Notes: a model not told the origin generated them from the sequence alone. A stretch of 64,000 nucleotides of DNA from Pedobacter antarcticus (GCF_900112985.1 NZ_FONS01000004.1:124001-188000), one strand, 5' to 3'. Positions 44,897-54,677 are shown, counted from the stretch's first letter. Program-made: numbers and translations.

Positions 44897-47266
44897 ATGC
44901 TTAGACACCAGCTCCTTTTAATTTACCGCACTTTTAAAAAATATAAAACTTCTTTCTTTATTAATCTTGCAGGATTATCCGCCGGGCTGGCTTGTGCGCT
45001 TCTTATTTATTTGTGGGTTAATGACGAAATACAAAAAGATAAGTTTCAGGATTCAAGTATTTACCAGGTTATGGTTAATGAGATTACATCACAGGGTATT
45101 CATACATCTGCCGATCAATCTGCACTAACAGCCGGAGGGCTTAAGTTAGCAATGCCTGAGGTGGAGGATGCTGTAACTGCTTCTCCTACGTACTGGTTAG
45201 CACAAACAAAAATCGTTTACGGACAGGCCGCAGGCGTTAAAGCAGCAGGTAAATTTGCCGATCCTAATTTCTTCAGCTTTTTCAATTATCCTGTTATTAC
45301 AGGAAATACCGACCAGGTATTGAAAAATCCAAACGGAATCGTATTATCTGAAGATTTGGCCAGAAAAATATTCGGAAGCCTGGATATTATCGGAAAGGAA
45401 GTGATCTGGCGTAACCCTGAAATGAAAAATGAAACCAAGGTGCAGGTTTCGGGTGTTTTTAAAAATATCACAGCCGATGCTTCTGATCACTTCGATTTTG
45501 TCTTGCCTATAGAAGCCTTATTTACCTCTGCACCAATATATAAGGAATGGAATAACTACGGACCAAGTACATTCGTCTCCCTCAAGGAAGGGACAAATAT
45601 CGATTCTTTTAATGCGAAAATTAAAGATTTCTTGGCATCGAAGGGAGTTAAGTTTAGAAAGATGTTTGTACGCAAGTTTAGTGATGCATATCTCTATGAT
45701 AAATATGAAAATGGTAAACAGCATGGTGGCCGTATAGATGATGTACGTATTTTCTCTCTGCTTGCGGTATTTATTTTGTTTATCGCTTGTGTGAATTTTA
45801 TGAATCTATCCACTGCCAGGGCTTCCAGAAGAATGAAAGAGCTGGGGGTTAAAAAAGTGATGGGGGCAAGCAGGTCTGCATTAATTTATCAATTCCTTGC
45901 AGAATCACTGCTATTGACGTTAATTTCTATGTTTGTTGCGCTAGTATTAGCAGAACTTTTTCTACCTCAGTTTAATCAGATTACGGATAAGTCATTGAGG
46001 CTTGTATTTGATCTGCCGCTGCTGTTGATCCTGGCAACTATCACACTATTCACCGGTCTGCTTGCTGGAAGTTATCCTGCTTTTTATTTATCTGGCTTTA
46101 ATGCATCTACGGCGCTGAAAGGAAAATTGCAATTTTCGAGCAGTGCAATCTGGACGAGAAGGGGATTGGTTATTTTCCAGTTTACATTATCTGTCATTTT
46201 GATTGTTGTGGTTCTGGTTGTATATAAACAGATCGAATTTCTTCAGGATCATAAATTGGGATACCAAAAGGACAATGTTATTTATTTTGAAGCAGAGGGA
46301 CACGTGAAAAATAATGTCGTTAATTTTTTAACACAGGTACGTAAGGTTCCCGGGGTGAGTCAGGCGTCTGGTATGGACAGAGATTTTTTGGGTGAATTTG
46401 GTTCTACAACTGGTGATTTTGATTGGGAAAATCGTGATCCTGGTGTAGTGATTAAATTTCAAAACGCAGGGATAAATGACAGACTAATTGAAACACTCGG
46501 CATGCAAATGGTTGCAGGCCGTAGTTTTTCCGCCCAATATGGTTCGCAGGAAAACAAAATATTGATAAATGAGGCCGGTATAAAAGCTATGGGATTAAAA
46601 AACCCTGTCGGTAAGATTTTTAGATTATGGGGCAAAGACTATGAAATTGCTGGTGTAGTCAAAAATTTTAACTTCGAATCTTTACAACTGGAAGTAAAGC
46701 CTGTGTTTTTTCGGTACGAAGCTACCGGATCAAATCGGATTTTTGTACGGTTAGAAGCCGGTCAGCAGCGTAAAACTATTCAAGCATTAAAGGACTTTTA
46801 TCAAACGTATAATCCTGGCTATGTACTCGATTACAGATTTCTTGATCAGGATTTTCAAAATCAGTATGTCGCTGAAAACAGGATCTCGGTTTTGTCAAGG
46901 TATTTTGCAGGTCTTGCCCTGATTATCTCCTGTCTCGGATTATTTGGTTTGGCAGCTTTTACAGCCGAACGTAAAATGAAAGAAATCGGCGTTAGAAAAG
47001 TCTTGGGAGCCAACGAATGGAATATTGTATATCTACTTTCCGGTGAGTTTATGAGACCCGTACTTATAGCAGTAGTTACTGCAATTCCTGTAAGTTACCT
47101 GTTAACCAGGTATTGGTTAAATAGCTTTGCATATAGAATCGAACTGCAGTGGTGGTTTTTCGTTGCTGCGGGTCTGGCAGCCGTTGCTATTTCCTGGCTT
47201 ACTGTTGGCATGCAGGCTGTAAAGTCGGCTCATTTAAGCCCGGTAAAATGTCTCAGGGATGAATAG
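44897..47266 (+). CDS. ABC transporter permease with MacB-type and two FtsX domains
   Basis: The 789-residue protein has the same plan as the permease at 30317: TM helix about 19-40, MacB_PCD domain, FtsX block with RRMKELGVKKVMGASRSALI, second periplasmic domain, and a final FtsX block with ERKMKEIGVRKVLGANEWNIV. It lies 122 bp upstream of the LanB gene on the same strand. It could export the lanthipeptide or confer resistance, but the family is common in these genomes and no ATPase is encoded here, so this link is inference. Confidence 0.9.
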   Translation: MLRHQLLLIYRTFKKYKTSFFINLAGLSAGLACALLIYLWVNDEIQKDKFQDSSIYQVMVNEITSQGIHTSADQSALTAGGLKLAMPEVEDAVTASPTYWLAQTKIVYGQAAGVKAAGKFADPNFFSFFNYPVITGNTDQVLKNPNGIVLSEDLARKIFGSLDIIGKEVIWRNPEMKNETKVQVSGVFKNITADASDHFDFVLPIEALFTSAPIYKEWNNYGPSTFVSLKEGTNIDSFNAKIKDFLASKGVKFRKMFVRKFSDAYLYDKYENGKQHGGRIDDVRIFSLLAVFILFIACVNFMNLSTARASRRMKELGVKKVMGASRSALIYQFLAESLLLTLISMFVALVLAELFLPQFNQITDKSLRLVFDLPLLLILATITLFTGLLAGSYPAFYLSGFNASTALKGKLQFSSSAIWTRRGLVIFQFTLSVILIVVVLVVYKQIEFLQDHKLGYQKDNVIYFEAEGHVKNNVVNFLTQVRKVPGVSQASGMDRDFLGEFGSTTGDFDWENRDPGVVIKFQNAGINDRLIETLGMQMVAGRSFSAQYGSQENKILINEAGIKAMGLKNPVGKIFRLWGKDYEIAGVVKNFNFESLQLEVKPVFFRYEATGSNRIFVRLEAGQQRKTIQALKDFYQTYNPGYVLDYRFLDQDFQNQYVAENRISVLSRYFAGLALIISCLGLFGLAAFTAERKMKEIGVRKVLGANEWNIVYLLSGEFMRPVLIAVVTAIPVSYLLTRYWLNSFAYRIELQWWFFVAAGLAAVAISWLTVGMQAVKSAHLSPVKCLRDE

Positions 47267-47388
47267 CTAAAGTAGATTCCCATGGCAATAACCCGGTTTA
47301 AACTCTTATTCTCCGGGTTAATGTAATAACTTTCATGCTTAGCGTTTACTGTTCTACATTGGTCTTATGATTCATCAACCATAATGAT

Positions 47389-50300
47389 ATGAGTACCAGT
47401 ATTCAATTCTATGATAAACTTATCGTACGTACACCAAGGCTACACTTGGCGTCGGTAGCTGGCGAACTTCAGACCTTGCTGGAAGATAATGTTTTTATGG
47501 ACGCTGTATACATGGCCTCAGCATCATTACATCAAGAGTGTTTAAAATATAAAAGATTTAAAAATTTTACTGAAAAAGATACGAGAAGACTCCATATATC
47601 TTTATTGAAATATCAATATAGAATGGCGACCAGACCAACTCCTTTCGGCCTTTTTGCAGGGTGTCACGTTAGTAGTTTTGCAGAAGCTCATCACGGAATT
47701 ATTCTGGATGAAGGCCATATCGATACACATTCCCGTCTTGATATGGAGTATATATGCACGTTGGTCAGACATCTGGTTAGCGTTCCGGAAATTCGCGCAC
47801 AATTGGTTTATTTTAGTAATAATAGTATTTGTAAAATTGGAGATGATTGGAGGTATGTAGAATATACATTTAAAAATGACAAACGTCATTATCAGATCAG
47901 CGAAGTAGTTTATCAGGAGTTCCTTGCCGAATTATTCCAACGTGGAATAAACGGGATAACAATTTCCCGGATTCAGGATTTGCTAAAGGAAGGTGAACAA
48001 GGATATGGAGATCAGGAGATCGACGTTTTTATTGATGAACTTATCGATGCGCAGCTTTTGGTATCCGAACTGGAACCCACGACAATAGGGGAAGATCACC
48101 TGGAAAAAATAATCAAGGTGTTAGACCGGATTGTCTTACATGATGCAGGATCACTTTCGCTGCGTTTAAATTTACACGAGGTCTCCGAACTCCTTATACG
48201 GATCGATCAGCATGAAATTGAGAGAATGGATGGTCTTACCGAGATTGTCCGGTTAGTTAAGTTAATTGGAATCCCTTTTGAAGAGGCGAAATTATTTCAT
48301 ACCGATTTATACAGGAAACAGGTTTCAGGAGCGCTGAATTCTGCAGTTAAAAATCAACTTGCGAACGCAGTTACTTTCCTTAACAGACTAACTCCTGTAA
48401 AGGAAAATTCAAATCTTAAAAATTTCCGAGAGAAATTTTACAGCAGATATGAGGATAAAGAACTTCCCTTGCTTCAGGTTCTGGATACGGAGAATGGTAT
48501 CGGATATGTAGATTCTTCCACTAATCAGGATGTTACGCCGCTAATAGACGATGTTGTGCTAACTTCTTCAGGTTCTTCGGTAAAACCTATGTATTGGAAT
48601 GAAATGGAGCAGATGCTTCATGAAAAAATGCTAACAAAAAAGGGTAATGTTATTACTCTTACTGACAAGGATATAGGTGATTCTGCTGTTCAATGGAATA
48701 ATCTTCCGACTTCTCTTCCTGTGGTATTCCGGATGCTGGAAGATAAGCAAATCTATGTTGAAAGTTGCGGAGGGTCGAGTGCAGTAAACCTGCTGGGCAG
48801 ATTTACTGCTGGAAATAAGGAAATCAGTGATATCGTGTCAGATATAGTGACACAGGAACAAGCGCAGGAACCACATATCCTTTTTGCTGAAGTAGTTCAC
48901 CTGCCGGAAAACAGGCTCGGGAATATTCTTTTCCACCCGCCTTTCCGGGCATATGAAATACCATATATTGCGTTGCCGAGCAAGTCCGATGCAAAGACGA
49001 TCGCATTAAGTGACCTTTATATTTCCCTAAAAAATAACAGAATAGTTCTTCGTTCAGCCAAACTTAATAAAGAGATAATTCCAAGGCTCAGTAATGCGCA
49101 TAATTTCGGAAAGAACCCGCTCCCGATATACCAGTTTCTTTGTGATCTGCAATGTCAGGGTAGAAGAGAAGGTTTACATTTCAGCTGGGGTAGTTTAAGA
49201 AAAATCTACACTAGTTTACCAAGGGTTAAATATGGGAATATCATTGTATCACTGGCACAGTGGAATTTTACACAGCTTCATGCCAAAGAACTCTTAAGTC
49301 TGGAAGGTGATGAGAAAAAGCATGCACTCCTGCATTTCAGGGAGCGGTGGTCGTTACCCAGAGAGGTCTTTATCGCCGAGGGTGATAATGAGTTGTATAT
49401 AGACCTGGAAAATGCTTTACTGGTGAATGTATGGCTGGAGAGAATCAAAAAAACAGGTTTTACCTTATTAAAGGAATATATTACGCCAGATCGGAGCGTC
49501 ACAAATACTAAACAGGAAAGATATGCCAATCAGTTTATTGCAATTTTACAGCAAAATACATCTACCTACGCAAACATACTTTCTCCTGCGCTAATTAACC
49601 CACTGGTCAAAAGATCATTTGCCACGGGCTCTGAATGGCTGTATTATAAAATCTATTGCGGTGTCAGATCTGCCGATAAGATTCTGATGCAGCTGATCAA
49701 ACCTGTTTGTGAAGAACTCGAAGATGCAGGCATCCTGAATAAGTGGTTCTTTATCCGTTATAATGACCCGGATTTTCATCTGCGTGTACGTTTCAACGCT
49801 AAAAATATACAGGATATCGGACAGATCATTCAGATTTTTAATATCTGGTCTGAACCTTTACAGGAGAATGGACTAATCTGGAAGATCCAGAATGACACCT
49901 ACAACAGGGAGCTGGAACGTTACGGCAGTAACAGTATAAGCCTAGTAGAAGATGTCTTTAATCTGGATAGTAAAGCGGTCGTCCATATGATTCAGGCAGT
50001 TCATTTTGAGGAAAGTGAAAATTTTCGCTGGATGTGGGCGATGAAGTCAATTGATGAGCTGTTTAACTCTTTTGGGTTGTCTCTTAGGGATAAGTTCCGC
50101 CTAACAGATAATTTTAGGGAGAGTTTCTCCAGAGAGTTCACAGTCGACCGGAATTTAAAAGGACAATTGGATCATAAATATCGGCAGCATCGTGGAAGGA
50201 TGGAACGTTGGTTAACAAATGAGGGGTTGCTTCTGGAAGATCCAGATGAATTATCTGCAATCAGATGTTTGTTTGAGCGTACGAAAGAGATGATTCCTAT

Positions 50301-50553
50301 TGCATTCTCCCTGAAAGCACTCGAAAGTAGATCGGCTATGGAGGTTTCTCTGGATGCGCTGATCGGTAGTCTTGTTCATATGGCTATAAATCGCGTAATA
50401 ACTTCTAAACCCAGGTTACATGAACTGATCATTTATGATTTAATGAGCAGGCTATACCAATCCAGGCTGGCCAGACAGAAATACGGTTCTCTGGTGAAAA
50501 AAAAATCGGATTATTTTGCTGTACCCAAGGCAGGAGATAGTGGTAGGGGTTAA
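47389..50553 (+). CDS. lanB: Class I lanthipeptide dehydratase (LanB)
   Basis: LanB activates Ser/Thr of a precursor with glutamyl-tRNA and then eliminates glutamate to give dehydro residues. The 1054-residue length is that of a full, fused LanB. The glutamylation half carries Arg14 (IVRTPR) and RMATRPTPFGLFAG, with Arg78, Arg82 and Thr84 at positions matching NisB Arg83, Arg87 and Thr89. The elimination half (about 755 onward) carries WFFIRYNDPDFHLRVRF at 786-802, ELERYGSNSI and VHMAINR with His997. Both halves look active. It converges on the regulator gene at 50550 with a 4-nt overlap. Symbol is generic. Confidence 0.95.
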   Translation: MSTSIQFYDKLIVRTPRLHLASVAGELQTLLEDNVFMDAVYMASASLHQECLKYKRFKNFTEKDTRRLHISLLKYQYRMATRPTPFGLFAGCHVSSFAEAHHGIILDEGHIDTHSRLDMEYICTLVRHLVSVPEIRAQLVYFSNNSICKIGDDWRYVEYTFKNDKRHYQISEVVYQEFLAELFQRGINGITISRIQDLLKEGEQGYGDQEIDVFIDELIDAQLLVSELEPTTIGEDHLEKIIKVLDRIVLHDAGSLSLRLNLHEVSELLIRIDQHEIERMDGLTEIVRLVKLIGIPFEEAKLFHTDLYRKQVSGALNSAVKNQLANAVTFLNRLTPVKENSNLKNFREKFYSRYEDKELPLLQVLDTENGIGYVDSSTNQDVTPLIDDVVLTSSGSSVKPMYWNEMEQMLHEKMLTKKGNVITLTDKDIGDSAVQWNNLPTSLPVVFRMLEDKQIYVESCGGSSAVNLLGRFTAGNKEISDIVSDIVTQEQAQEPHILFAEVVHLPENRLGNILFHPPFRAYEIPYIALPSKSDAKTIALSDLYISLKNNRIVLRSAKLNKEIIPRLSNAHNFGKNPLPIYQFLCDLQCQGRREGLHFSWGSLRKIYTSLPRVKYGNIIVSLAQWNFTQLHAKELLSLEGDEKKHALLHFRERWSLPREVFIAEGDNELYIDLENALLVNVWLERIKKTGFTLLKEYITPDRSVTNTKQERYANQFIAILQQNTSTYANILSPALINPLVKRSFATGSEWLYYKIYCGVRSADKILMQLIKPVCEELEDAGILNKWFFIRYNDPDFHLRVRFNAKNIQDIGQIIQIFNIWSEPLQENGLIWKIQNDTYNRELERYGSNSISLVEDVFNLDSKAVVHMIQAVHFEESENFRWMWAMKSIDELFNSFGLSLRDKFRLTDNFRESFSREFTVDRNLKGQLDHKYRQHRGRMERWLTNEGLLLEDPDELSAIRCLFERTKEMIPIAFSLKALESRSAMEVSLDALIGSLVHMAINRVITSKPRLHELIIYDLMSRLYQSRLARQKYGSLVKKKSDYFAVPKAGDSGRG

Positions 50554-51272
50554 ATTGTTCTGCTTTTCAGGAAGTTAAAAAATGACTCCCTGTAAGAATC
50601 CCCGATACTGATATCGATATCATGGTTTTGCAGCCTGAGCGTATAACCCTGTACTTTTGAAATTCTGGCCTTGGAGATAATATAAGATTTATGGACTCTC
50701 ATAAATTTACTCTTTGGTAGAATAGCTTCCAGTTCTTTCAAACTTTGATTTGAAAGAGAAACTGCGCCATTATGGTACAAGCTTATATAATTTCCATCGC
50801 TGGCAACATATTCAATATCATCCATATTAATCTTGGAATATTTACCTTTCACACCCGCTTTGATAAAGAGATAATCAGCTTGCTGATCTTCTTCTTCAGA
50901 TACTGGAGAGCTGAGCAGCTTTGACTCAGCTTTCTCGACTGCTGAAAGAAATCTAGCGAAATTAAATGGCTTTAGCAGATAATCAGTCGCTTCCAGATCA
51001 AAACCGGTAACTGCATATTCACTGAAGGCTGTGGTAAATATAACCTGTACCTGTTGTTTGATCTTGAGATTTCTTACAAAATCAATCCCTGAAATTTCCG
51101 GCATTTGTATATCGCAGAATAGCAAATCAACCTGGTTATTTTTAATATAATGGTGGGCCTCTATAGCATCTGTAGTTGCAAGAACTATCTGTAATACACC
51201 AGATTTCAAGCAAAAATGAGTAAGCAACTCTACTGATGGAAGTTCGTCGTCTAATATTACGCAGGTGATCAT
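50550..51272 (-). CDS. LytTR-family response regulator, lanthipeptide locus
   Basis: The 240-residue protein has a receiver domain with the phospho-acceptor Asp in LLFCDIQMPEISG (about residue 54), the switch TTAFSEYAVTGF and DYLLKPFN, and a LytTR DNA-binding domain (DIEYVASDGNYISLYH, MRVHKSYIIS). Its start overlaps the kinase stop by 4 nt (ATGA type), so the pair is co-translated. It is the last gene of the precursor-kinase-regulator set and probably regulates the precursor or lanB; this is inference. Confidence 0.95.
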   Translation of the reverse strand: MITCVILDDELPSVELLTHFCLKSGVLQIVLATTDAIEAHHYIKNNQVDLLFCDIQMPEISGIDFVRNLKIKQQVQVIFTTAFSEYAVTGFDLEATDYLLKPFNFARFLSAVEKAESKLLSSPVSEEEDQQADYLFIKAGVKGKYSKINMDDIEYVASDGNYISLYHNGAVSLSNQSLKELEAILPKSKFMRVHKSYIISKARISKVQGYTLRLQNHDIDISIGDSYRESFFNFLKSRTI

Positions 51273-52321
51273 TTTGTCTTTTGAAGTTTTATAGTAAGTT
51301 GAGTGTAGTAAAATCCATCTGCTTCAACATTGGAAAAGGTGAACTGATCCGGAAAGCTCCTGTTTAAACGGAGCCTTATGTTTTCTATACCTACTCCGGA
51401 GTGCTCTTCGTGATTCTTTGCTGTCTTGATTTTATTTTTAGAGAAGAAACTGAACTGCTCATTTTCATGTTTAAGGGCTACGAAAGCAGGGTATTCCGCA
51501 GTGAGATGACCGTGTTTGAGTATGTTCTCTACTAAAGTAACTAATATTAGGGGAGGAAGATATATGTCTGTGAATGTGCCTTGAGTATCGAACTGGAAGA
51601 TCTGATTATTACTTAATCTGAATTCATGGATTTCAATAATATTTCCAATATGCTTGATTTCTTCTGTTACAGGTGCATGCGATCCGTCTTTTAACCATTT
51701 TGGAAGATAGGCATAACGCATAATTTCCGAAAGTTTTTGGATTTTATCTGCAAGGTCTTCTGAGTAAACCATACTTTTTGCATAAAGCACATTTAAGGTA
51801 TTAAACAAAAAATGAGGGTTGATCTGGGAACGCAGCAGGTTGGACTCAATGACCGTTTTCTCATTCGCCAGTTTTGTTGATGTTATTTTCTCTTTGACAA
51901 ATTCCTTAACGAAAAAATAGCCGGCACCCATAGTGAAGTAATATATGAATTGAAAGAGCCAGAAGGAAAGGTATTTGGTGTAATTAATCGGGTTGTAATT
52001 GTTAAGGAATATGGGTTGTATAATACCCTGGTTTAGTAAAGCCAATGCGCTGCTGGTAAGAATCAGTACGATGAATATAAGAATATTGACGATTCTGGGC
52101 AGGTGTTTATACTTAAGGATCTCAAAAAAAAATACTGTAGCGTAGAAGTTAAAAACCAGTACTGTAAAGAAGAAGCTGACATAGGTTAAAACACTAACAA
52201 ATGAAAAGGCATATCTGGGGTCCTGTACCGCATTTGATATGAACTGATAAAGGAAAAAGACTATCCAGAAAATATAATGAAATTTGGGTTTTAATATATA
52301 TTCAGCTTCTACTTTTGACAT
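51269..52321 (-). CDS. Membrane sensor histidine kinase (LytS/YehU type), lanthipeptide locus
   Basis: The 350-residue protein has four N-terminal membrane helices (about 13-160) and no extracytoplasmic sensor domain. The kinase core has NPHFLFNTLNVLYAKSMVY with the phospho-acceptor His and an ATPase with LPPLILVTLVENILKHGH and GVGIENIRLRLN. Membrane-embedded sensing without a large outer domain is compatible with detecting a peptide or membrane stress. It begins 38 bp after the precursor gene's stop. Confidence 0.94.
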   Translation of the reverse strand: MSKVEAEYILKPKFHYIFWIVFFLYQFISNAVQDPRYAFSFVSVLTYVSFFFTVLVFNFYATVFFFEILKYKHLPRIVNILIFIVLILTSSALALLNQGIIQPIFLNNYNPINYTKYLSFWLFQFIYYFTMGAGYFFVKEFVKEKITSTKLANEKTVIESNLLRSQINPHFLFNTLNVLYAKSMVYSEDLADKIQKLSEIMRYAYLPKWLKDGSHAPVTEEIKHIGNIIEIHEFRLSNNQIFQFDTQGTFTDIYLPPLILVTLVENILKHGHLTAEYPAFVALKHENEQFSFFSKNKIKTAKNHEEHSGVGIENIRLRLNRSFPDQFTFSNVEADGFYYTQLTIKLQKTK

Positions 52322-52359
52322 AAAGATTAATATAGCCTGTAAAGATCAGCTAAATTATT

Positions 52360-52554
52360 TTATTGACAGAAAAAACTATCAAAGATAGTAGTGTCGCCGC
52401 TGTCGGCCATAAATTTGTGCTGGGCATTTTCAGCATTCTGGTCCATTAAACCATTGTTTCTTACATTTTTGTTTTGGATAGATGAAGGCTGGTTATTTAA
52501 TTTAACAACTACCTTTCTTTGTAAGCTCAATTTTTGTGTCAAGATATTTTTCAT
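52360..52554 (-). CDS. lanA: Candidate class I lanthipeptide precursor (64 aa)
   Basis: The leader-like N-terminus KLSLQRKVVVKLN (residues 8-20) fits the KLxLkKexIxkLn pattern of Bacteroidota class I lanthipeptide precursors, the stretch LanB recognises. The C-terminal DSGDTTIFDSFFCQ has Ser52, Thr55, Thr56, Ser60 and a single Cys63, so one small ring (Ser60-Cys63) or a larger Thr-Cys ring is possible. There is no GG cleavage motif. The gene is 2 kb from lanB on the opposite strand and 38 bp upstream of a kinase gene. Assignment is by pattern and context; mass data are lacking. Symbol is generic. Confidence 0.72.
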   Translation of the reverse strand: MKNILTQKLSLQRKVVVKLNNQPSSIQNKNVRNNGLMDQNAENAQHKFMADSGDTTIFDSFFCQ

Positions 52555-52704
52555 CGTTTTTATTTTTGGTTCGATATCAAAATAAACAAGTATAAATGAG
52601 CTAGTTAATAAATTACATGAATGAGGGTATTCTCTATGTGAATATGATTATTGATCTCTAATACACCTGTTTGTGCAACAGGGGGTTACCGGAATTAACT
52701 GGAT

Positions 52705-53934
52705 CTAGTCTTGAAGTTTATCGATTCTGAGGATAAAATCGGTTTGTCCGCTCATTTGAAGACCTCTCTTCAAGCTGCCGTCTTTGATATTATAAATCCA
52801 GACATAATTTCCTTCTTTCGGGGAGTTGACAGCAATATAAGCGATGTCATCCTGAACGATAACACATTGTTTTCTTGTTCCCTTATCCAGCGGCAGATCA
52901 AGTTTAGTTGTCGTCTTTTTTGCAAGATCAAGGATGTAGAATTCGAAGTGAGGAGTGCTGTAGTGATCATTCAGTCCCTTGAATAAATCCTTTCGTTCAG
53001 AACGTATGATTGCTTTTCCATTCCCGAGGTACCAGATACCATAAGCATGGTTTTTAATTGGCGAATCTGAAATATTAAAAAAGTAATCAGGATCCAATAC
53101 GGTGTCTCCGGCTTTAATACGCATGATTGCTGTCGGCAGTTCTGTTCGGTTACCTAAGGCAATGCCCGGACAGGTCATCAGGTAATAATCCTTCTTTTCA
53201 TCATAAAAAGAATAGGGCTGAATAGTATTCATCCCACCAGGGTAAGTAGATCTGGTATCTTTTGTAAGTTTCCTCAGTTTCATTTCCGGAAATGTGTAGA
53301 CTGCCATGTAGGTGGTGTCGCTGGTGGTGTAGCTGGATGCGCTGGTTTGCCGGTGAAAAGTATAACCTATCAATACTTCTTTATCTTTAGGTTCAACTAT
53401 ACCGACAGAGATTGCACTGTAAATACTTCCTGGAACTTCTACCGGAATAAATCCGGCGGAGATAACCCGCATCTCTGCAGTATTCAAAAACATATAACGC
53501 ACTTTGAGCGCCTGTTTATTGCTTAATCCGGTGAGCAAAAGTGTTTGATCGTCAATCCATTTGAAGTTTTCAATATAGAAGTCCTCCAATGGGATGCTGG
53601 CGATAGTTTTAAGTGTCTTTCCTTGTTTCTTATATTTCTCAAAAATGGGTTTTTTCCTGTTTAGATGGTAGTAGAATCCCTGATGTACAATGATATCCCG
53701 ATCCATAACTGAACCGTATAGTTTAATACCATCGTCTTCTGGTTTGAGCGTACCCTTGTCGAGTGAATTTGTTTCCAGCATATAATCTACACCGTCTTTT
53801 CCAAGGATATAAAGACTATAATGCTTATCTGATGGTTGGTTTCCGTTGCCCGGCGGTTTACAGGAGCCGAACAGGCCTATAACTAGTAAGCAGAGTAGAG
53901 GAAAACGAAGCACTGACCATGCTAGGTATGGCAT
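52705..53934 (-). CDS. Lipoprotein, probable beta-propeller (DUF4374-like)
   Basis: The 409-residue protein has a signal peptide with a lipobox (LFGSC, Cys25), so it is a lipoprotein. The rest contains repeated beta-blades (YSLYILGKDGVDYMLETNSL, NFKWIDDQTLLLTGLSN, YVWIYNIKDGSLKRGLQMSG) and resembles DUF4374 proteins of Bacteroidota, which often sit by TonB receptors. I am not certain of the family name. It follows the anti-sigma gene by 24 bp and precedes the precursor gene by 150 bp, so it probably belongs to the same regulated module. Confidence 0.75.
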   Translation of the reverse strand: MPYLAWSVLRFPLLCLLVIGLFGSCKPPGNGNQPSDKHYSLYILGKDGVDYMLETNSLDKGTLKPEDDGIKLYGSVMDRDIIVHQGFYYHLNRKKPIFEKYKKQGKTLKTIASIPLEDFYIENFKWIDDQTLLLTGLSNKQALKVRYMFLNTAEMRVISAGFIPVEVPGSIYSAISVGIVEPKDKEVLIGYTFHRQTSASSYTTSDTTYMAVYTFPEMKLRKLTKDTRSTYPGGMNTIQPYSFYDEKKDYYLMTCPGIALGNRTELPTAIMRIKAGDTVLDPDYFFNISDSPIKNHAYGIWYLGNGKAIIRSERKDLFKGLNDHYSTPHFEFYILDLAKKTTTKLDLPLDKGTRKQCVIVQDDIAYIAVNSPKEGNYVWIYNIKDGSLKRGLQMSGQTDFILRIDKLQD

Positions 53935-53958
53935 AAGGATTAAGGTAAAAGTTTAGCG

Positions 53959-54612
53959 TTAAATACGGAATTCATTGACAACTTGTTTTTGCAGTAATGG
54001 TGGCAGGTCCATTAGGTTTTGAGTACTAATAACGATAGTGTGATCGTTAGGGGATTTTCCAAGGAGCGCGATATAGGTCTGACCGCCTTTGAATTTAAGT
54101 TTCTTATTAATGCCTTTAATGTTAAGTTCTATATCCCTTTTTGCACAGATAATAATACTACCGGTAAAGTCTATCAGGCCGTTTCTGTAATTGATATTTG
54201 CATAGGTTCCAGGACTTATTGCAATACTGTATCCTGCGTCATCTATGTGCTTCACATTAAGCGTGTTATTGTTTACAGAGACACTGTTTCTTATACTGGT
54301 ATAGGCTGGCAGAACGGTTTTCTTATTATGGAAAAAAAGAACAGATAATGCGACCAAAGCTATGGAGGCTGCAATCAATTTAGGCCATAACCTTATAGTT
54401 TTTGTTGCAGTGGACGAAGTATGATCAGGTATTGTTTTTCGGATTTCTTCCCATATATCACTTTGAAGGTTTTCGGGTAATGTACATTCCTTATTTTCAA
54501 TTTCCTCTTCAAAAAAATCATCATTCAGCCATTGTTCCACAGCTGTACGTTCTTCTGCAGTACATTCGTCCAGATGGTATCGCTCGATGAGTTCTTTAGT
54601 GATTTTAATCAT
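53959..54612 (-). CDS. Short FecR-like anti-sigma factor
   Basis: The 217-residue protein has a cytoplasmic N-terminal region (residues 1-77) of the kind that binds sigma (ERYHLDECTAEERTAVEQWL), one membrane helix (about 78-95), and a periplasmic domain with a FecR-like beta segment (IAISPGTYANINYRNG). It is much shorter than usual FecR proteins (about 320-390 residues) and lacks the C-terminal signalling part. It lies 65 bp downstream of the ECF sigma gene, the usual sigma/anti-sigma order. No TonB receptor follows, which is unusual. Confidence 0.82.
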   Translation of the reverse strand: MIKITKELIERYHLDECTAEERTAVEQWLNDDFFEEEIENKECTLPENLQSDIWEEIRKTIPDHTSSTATKTIRLWPKLIAASIALVALSVLFFHNKKTVLPAYTSIRNSVSVNNNTLNVKHIDDAGYSIAISPGTYANINYRNGLIDFTGSIIICAKRDIELNIKGINKKLKFKGGQTYIALLGKSPNDHTIVISTQNLMDLPPLLQKQVVNEFRI

Positions 54613-54677
54613 GGCTGGTTGTAATACAAAATTAGGGAAAATTTCCTGGTATTGGGGTGTTTTATCTATATAGAAAG

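Noticed and set aside
44720..44908. 62-codon minus-strand frame before the permease, considered as a second lanthipeptide precursor
   Set aside because: It has no leader motif of the KLxLkK type, overlaps the permease start and a terminator-like hairpin, and has a composition unlike real genes.
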